DNA from: Halorhabdus tiamatea SARL4B
GTDB lineage: Archaea > Halobacteriota > Halobacteria > Halobacteriales > Haloarculaceae
Length of the DNA stretch: 64,000 nucleotides
NCBI RefSeq assembly: GCF_000470655.1
Contig: NC_021921.1
Span: forward strand, 992,001-1,056,000
Reading direction: 5' to 3'
The notes beneath the pieces are model-generated. The model saw only the letters and a list, made by a program, of their open reading frames with translations, was not told the origin of the DNA and did not search any database. How positions within the stretch are numbered: the first letter of the stretch is position 1; every line of letters begins with the position of its first letter. Of the stretch, positions 60,251 to 64,000 are shown in pieces. Position numbers and translations under genes: made by a program.

Positions 60251-62014
60251 TCAGTCCTGGCGACGTTGCTCGCTGTAGAAATTCCGGAGAACGTGGAAGG
60301 CCTGTTTCTTCCGGCCGTGCTGGTCGAGGACCCCCTTTCGATTGTACCCGCGCTGGTACTCGTTCTGGCGGTACGGAGCCCGGAAGTCGAACAGGATCCA
60401 CGGGGCCATCCCCGAGAGCTGGTCGTTGTCCGCGACGGCGGCTGTCTGCCCGCGGTAGATGTCAGCCTGGAACTCCTCGGTCCAGCGCTCGTCCGCGTCG
60501 CCGTGCTTGCCCCACTTCGCGCCGCCGCCCGTCTCCGAGATGAGTACCGGCGTTCCGTCGGGTTCTTCCTGGAAGTGCTGCATGTCGTCGTTCTCGCCGT
60601 AATACCAGCCGTAGTACTCGTTGATCCCGACGACGTCTAGGTCCGCCTCGAGCGGATCCTGGATCTCGATGCCGTCATCGGTCTCGTCGGCGAAGCAGGC
60701 CGCAGTCACGAGCCGGGTATCGTCGAGTCCACGGACGTACTCGACCATCTCCGAGAGGACCTTGTTTCGGGTCTCGTCCTCGTGGTCGGTCTCGTTGGCG
60801 ATCGACCACAGCGCGACCGACGCGCGGTTCCAGTCACGCTGGATGAGTTCCCGAAGTTGCTGGCGATAGAGGTCCTGGACCGCCTCGTCGCCGAACTCGA
60901 TGTCCCAGTAGGCCGGCACCTCTTCCCAGAGGAGAATCCCCTCCTCGTCGGCCTTGCGGGCCATCTCTTCGGTGTGGGGGTAGTGGGCGAGTCGAGCGTA
61001 GTTACAGCCCAATTCGGTGATCCACTCGAAGCGTTCCTCGACGTCCTCGATGTCGAGCGCGCGCCCCTTCCCGGCCGATTCCTCGTGGAGTGCGATCCCG
61101 CGAAGCCAGATCGGTTCGCCGTTCAGGAAAATGTCGCTCCCGTCGACCTCGACCTCGCGGAACCCGACCTCGTCCGAGACGCTGTCCGCGCCCGCCGTGA
61201 CTGCAACCGTGTACAGCCGGGGATCTTCGGGGCTCCAGAGCGAGACCTCCTCGCGCGAAAGGACCGCTTCGCCGGTGAACGCCTCGTCGCTCGCCGTGCG
61301 AGTCAACTCGAGTTCCTGATCGAGTTCGGGTACAGACGCGTCGACGGTCGTCCCGTCGTCAGCACCGTCGACCCAGGCCGAGATCGAGACCACGACGTCC
61401 TCGCCGTCGAGCGTCGTCTCGACTTTGAAGTTCCGGACGTACGTCTCCGGAACGGTGACGACCTCGACCGACCGGTTGATCCCGCCGAAGTTGTACCAGT
61501 CCGTGGCGTCGTTCGGGATGCCGTCCTCGTAGCGGTAGTTGTCCATGCGGACGACCACGACGTTCTCACCCTCCTGGAGTTCGTCGGTCACGTCGAAGCT
61601 GAACGGCGTGTACCCACCCTCGTGGGAGCCGAGTTTCTCGCCGTTGAGCCAGACGTCGGCCTTGTAATTGACCGCGCCGAACCGGAGGAACGCACGGTCG
61701 TCGTCGGCCTCGAGGGGGTTCTCGAACGTCCGTGCGAACCAGACCCACCCCTCGTAGTGGCGGAACTCGGGGATCTCCTCGCCGAACGTCGACGGAATCT
61801 CGACGGAATAGCCGTCGTAGATGTTGAAGTCCGCTGGGTCGTTCTCGATCGAGGCGTCCGGCTCGTAGATCGGTTCCGCCGAGAAGCCGGTCGGCAGATC
61901 GTCCTCGTCGACGACGTCGCCGTAGATGTTCTCGAAGTTCTCGTACTGGTCCGGGATCGCCTGCCAAATCCCGTCGAGAGATGTCGTCTCTCGTGGATAG
62001 GTTAGTAACTCCAT
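60251..62014 (-). CDS. GH2 beta-glucuronidase-like glycosidase
   Basis: 587 aa from MELLTYPRETTSLDGIW. GH2 domains in order: sugar-binding jelly roll (FARTFENP, LRFGAVNYKADVWLNGEKLG, SHEGGYTPFSFDVTDELQEG), an Ig-like domain, and a TIM barrel with acid/base Glu409 in SIANETD and nucleophile Glu495 in LISETGG. The motif NRKG (Asn559, Lys561) matches the N-x-K signature of beta-glucuronidases that holds the carboxylate. It lies beside an MFS transporter that may import the substrate. No signal peptide is present. Confidence 0.9.
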   Translation of the reverse strand: MELLTYPRETTSLDGIWQAIPDQYENFENIYGDVVDEDDLPTGFSAEPIYEPDASIENDPADFNIYDGYSVEIPSTFGEEIPEFRHYEGWVWFARTFENPLEADDDRAFLRFGAVNYKADVWLNGEKLGSHEGGYTPFSFDVTDELQEGENVVVVRMDNYRYEDGIPNDATDWYNFGGINRSVEVVTVPETYVRNFKVETTLDGEDVVVSISAWVDGADDGTTVDASVPELDQELELTRTASDEAFTGEAVLSREEVSLWSPEDPRLYTVAVTAGADSVSDEVGFREVEVDGSDIFLNGEPIWLRGIALHEESAGKGRALDIEDVEERFEWITELGCNYARLAHYPHTEEMARKADEEGILLWEEVPAYWDIEFGDEAVQDLYRQQLRELIQRDWNRASVALWSIANETDHEDETRNKVLSEMVEYVRGLDDTRLVTAACFADETDDGIEIQDPLEADLDVVGINEYYGWYYGENDDMQHFQEEPDGTPVLISETGGGAKWGKHGDADERWTEEFQADIYRGQTAAVADNDQLSGMAPWILFDFRAPYRQNEYQRGYNRKGVLDQHGRKKQAFHVLRNFYSEQRRQD

Positions 62015-62035
62015 CACATTCGACTAGTCCACACA

Positions 62036-62045
62036 AATAATATTA
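62036..62045 (-). promoter_or_regulatory. TATA box for the GH2 gene
   Basis: TAATATTATT on the minus strand, about 27 nt upstream of the start codon at 62014, fits an archaeal promoter. Confidence 0.5.
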
Positions 62046-62077
62046 AAAGTTGTGGTGTTTTTGAACGGCGACGTCGT

Positions 62078-62125
62078 TGTCGAGCTGTGCGCCCACTTTC
62101 GAAACTGTCGAGCTGTGCGCCCACT
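62078..62125. repeat. Two direct 20-bp repeats upstream of the GH2 promoter
   Basis: TGTCGAGCTGTGCGCCCACT occurs at 62078-62097 and again at 62106-62125, a period of 28 bp. They begin about 33 bp upstream of the GH2 TATA box and downstream of the MFS gene. They could be activator sites or a simple duplication. Confidence 0.65.
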
Positions 62126-62175
62126 CAAGTCATCACGAGAAAACCACGGGCCCAAGTGAGCGGAATCGAAGACCG

Positions 62176-63411
62176 TCAGTCGTCAGCGAGGACGGTTTCC
62201 TCGTCAGAAATGTCGCGGCTTCTGAACCAGAGGCCAAAGAGGCCAAGAGCGACGACCGCCAGGAAGACGCCAGCGACACGAAGCATCCCCAGGCGGCCGA
62301 ACGCGTCGATGAGGGGGTTCGGAAGGAACGGCGAGAGCGCGAAGCCACCGTACATGAACATCGTAACGCCACTGAGCGCACGACCGCGGTATTCCGGGTC
62401 GACGACCTTTGCGACCCAGTCGTTCGCTGCCGGGAGGATGAGACCAAACCCGACTGCGGAGGTCAGAATACCGAGGTAGACCGGCAACAACGTGTCAAAC
62501 GTGGCAATGGCGATGAATCCAACCGAGGAGACTCCAAAGGACAACGCCATAATGGTGATGTGGCGGAGGCGTTGCTTGATTTGGCCATAGAGAGAAGACA
62601 TGGCGAACGCGACGAGGGAGACGCTCGATAGGATGATCCCGACCTGGCCATCGCCCACGTCAAGACCCCCAGTGAGATAGTAGGGGACCTCGATCTGGAC
62701 GAGGTTGGTCGTCAACATTGCGAGCAAGACGAGAACGTAAATCGAGATGAGCAACCAGGCCGGGTTGTTGCGGACGATATTGATCGCTGCTTCGATGCGG
62801 CCGACCTCGTCGTCGCTAGTCGTTTTGGTGACGTCCGGTTCAGTCAGATACCGGATGATGAACGGGACGAACAACAACGCGACCGCGTAGACGAGGAAGA
62901 TGTACCGCCATCCGATCGAACCGGCGATGTATCCACCGAGCAGTGCCGCGATCACGCCGCCACCTGACGTCGCTGCAGTGAAGTATCCCATCACGGACTC
63001 CCGGCGGCCGTCCGAGTAATAGTCCGTGATGAGCGTCGGGACGGTAACGTTGATCGCGGCGATGGCGATCCCGTCGAAAATGCGTGTGGCGAGGATCAGG
63101 TAGATCGAATCGAGGAAGAACGCAACACTCGTTCCGGCACCGAAGATGATGACGGCCGCGAGTAAGATCGGTTTTCGGGCGTACCGATCGAGCAGGTACC
63201 CGGTCGTGGGAGCGGCGATGAGGACGACCCACGCCGACGTCGTGCTTACGAGCTGTGCGAGCGTCTCCGAGTTTGGAACGTGGGAGAACGTCGCCTGAAT
63301 CGACGGGATCGTCGGGTTGATCATCGCCCCGGAGAACGCAGGAAGGAACCCAAGGAGAATTAGCGTCAGTATCCGTGGGTATGTGAACGAACTCTTTGAT
63401 TCTGTTGACAT
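62176..63411 (-). CDS. MFS transporter
   Basis: 411 aa with about 12 hydrophobic helices. The loop 2-3 motif GYLLDRYARKPILLAAV (G-x-L-x-D-R-x-G-R-R-type) and the later GQIKQRLRHI are MFS features. N-terminal YPRILTLILLGFLPAFSG begins helix 1. Resembles drug:H+ antiporter/sugar-type exporters and importers; the GH2 neighbour suggests uptake of a glucuronide, which is inference. A TATATAAATA lies near 63508-63517, about 100 nt upstream. Confidence 0.88.
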   Translation of the reverse strand: MSTESKSSFTYPRILTLILLGFLPAFSGAMINPTIPSIQATFSHVPNSETLAQLVSTTSAWVVLIAAPTTGYLLDRYARKPILLAAVIIFGAGTSVAFFLDSIYLILATRIFDGIAIAAINVTVPTLITDYYSDGRRESVMGYFTAATSGGGVIAALLGGYIAGSIGWRYIFLVYAVALLFVPFIIRYLTEPDVTKTTSDDEVGRIEAAINIVRNNPAWLLISIYVLVLLAMLTTNLVQIEVPYYLTGGLDVGDGQVGIILSSVSLVAFAMSSLYGQIKQRLRHITIMALSFGVSSVGFIAIATFDTLLPVYLGILTSAVGFGLILPAANDWVAKVVDPEYRGRALSGVTMFMYGGFALSPFLPNPLIDAFGRLGMLRVAGVFLAVVALGLFGLWFRSRDISDEETVLADD

Positions 63412-63525
63412 CGTTGGTTACCTCATTGTTGAACTACTTCGGTGGCTATGCGACGAGACACTTGTCACGGTCGATAGCTTCATACACCACAGAGTATTTC
63501 GCACATGGTATATAAATATTGTGCA

Positions 63526-64000
63526 CTATTTATCCTGCGGCAGTGTCAACGGTAGCCCGGGACCCAACAGAAACCGAGACAGCAGGTCGCAGACCGCACT
63601 GAGGGCAAGCACCCGGCGTCGATAGGGACGACAGGACCAATGGCAAACGTCGAGTCGGGTGTCGTCGAGTTCGCGGGCGTACTCGACCATCTCCGACCGC
63701 ACTTGGTTCCGGGCCTCGCCTTCGCGGTCGATTTCGTTGGCAATCAACCACAGCGCGGTCGACGTGCGGTTCCAATCGCGTTGGATAAGGCCCCGAAATG
63801 TACGAGACGGACGTCGTTACTTCCCAGTTCGGTGACCCACTCGAAGCGCTCCACAACGTCGTTGATATCGAGCGTGCGGCCCTTACCCGCGTGATTCTTC
63901 ATGGACGCGATCCCACACAGCCAGATAGATTCACCGATCAGGAGGCTGGCACTCTCTTCGACAGCGAGTTCACGGAAACCGATCTCGTCTTCGACTGACT
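63526..64000 (-). pseudogene. Decayed GH2 paralogue, cut by window edge
   Basis: Read leftward, ESIWLCGIASMKNHAGKGRT and LDINDVVERFEWVTELGSND match the GH2 gene at 60251-62014 (LRGIALHEESAGKGR, LDIEDVEERFEWITELGCN). Then about 45 codons are missing, and QRDWNRTSTALWLIANEID, SEMVEYARELDDTRLDV resume, followed by unrelated frames. The barrel strand between and the nucleophile region are lost. The upstream part lies outside the window. Confidence 0.8.

Noticed and set aside
62077-62631. Plus-strand frame containing the direct repeats
   Set aside because: It is mostly antisense to the MFS gene and is highly charged without any fold features.

Overview
The window looks like chromosomal DNA of a halophilic archaeon (class Halobacteria). 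Proteins are strongly acidic, coding GC is high, TATA boxes often sit 26-28 nt upstream of start codons (leaderless transcripts), and marker genes are archaeal or haloarchaeal: mch, AglF/AglM-type sugar-nucleotide enzymes, RdfA with an archaea-specific SMC-related protein, an RtcB fragment, and ISH3-, ISH6- and ISH8-type insertion sequences. An isomerase-type L-arabinose pathway beside many glycoside hydrolases is reminiscent of Halorhabdus-like polysaccharide degraders; that genus guess is inference.

Layout. 1-2.7 kb: truncated rtcB and small zinc-ribbon/DUF433 genes, then the first copy of a long, highly structured repeat. 2.9-4.0 kb: a tRNA-Ser(GCU), a degenerate tRNA-like cloverleaf and a tRNA-Gln(UUG)-like gene with an enlarged D-loop. 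4.0-6.3 kb: a winged-helix/nucleotidyltransferase fusion and a GNAT acetyltransferase. 6.4-9.6 kb: a nested mobile element. A TnpB (IS200/IS605-type) element disrupts a small gene, and its right-end hairpin was in turn hit by a Tn5/IS50-like IS4-family element with a 10-bp target duplication. 9.7-15.4 kb: an RNA ligase, a membrane-HTH/SHOCT gene trio, an HTH gene pair and hydroxylamine reductase (hcp). 15.6-19.8 kb: UDP-sugar genes (epimerase, nucleotidyltransferase, UDP-glucose dehydrogenase). 19.9-22.9 kb: a DUF433/DUF5615 toxin-antitoxin pair, a thiamine-binding protein, mch and a HAD hydrolase.

23.0-32.6 kb is an L-arabinose/arabinan block: araD-like aldolase/epimerase and araB-like kinase, GH127, GH51 and GH97 glycosidases, and L-arabinose isomerase. 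Together they would release L-arabinose from plant polysaccharide and convert it through L-ribulose and L-ribulose-5-P to D-xylulose-5-P. The second structured repeat copy lies between GH127 and GH51.

33.4-54.0 kb is a fructan/sucrose-type block heavily rearranged by insertion sequences. It holds a PfkB fructokinase candidate, an oligopeptide-type ABC transporter (fused OppD-OppF, OppC, OppB, and a Tat lipoprotein binding protein), a GH32 enzyme with an extra N-terminal Rossmann-like domain, and a TrmB-type regulator fused to a ribokinase/PfkB-like domain. ISH6, an ISH3-like element, an IS5-group relic, IS4 (ISH8-like) fragments, an IS6 fragment and a MITE lie among or between these genes. 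Decayed SDR and AGE-epimerase genes also remain.

54.3-57.0 kb: rdfA and its SMC-related partner. 57.1-60.1 kb: a nested palindrome, a PfkB kinase convergent with a BtpA-family gene, and a universal stress protein. 60.2-64.0 kb: a GH2 beta-glucuronidase-like gene, an MFS transporter, and a decayed GH2 paralogue running off the edge. The most novel-looking items are the TrmB-PfkB fusion regulator, the covarying structured repeat, and the TnpB element whose predicted guide-RNA end is severed by a Tn5-like insertion. I saw no rRNA, CRISPR array or convincing replication origin.
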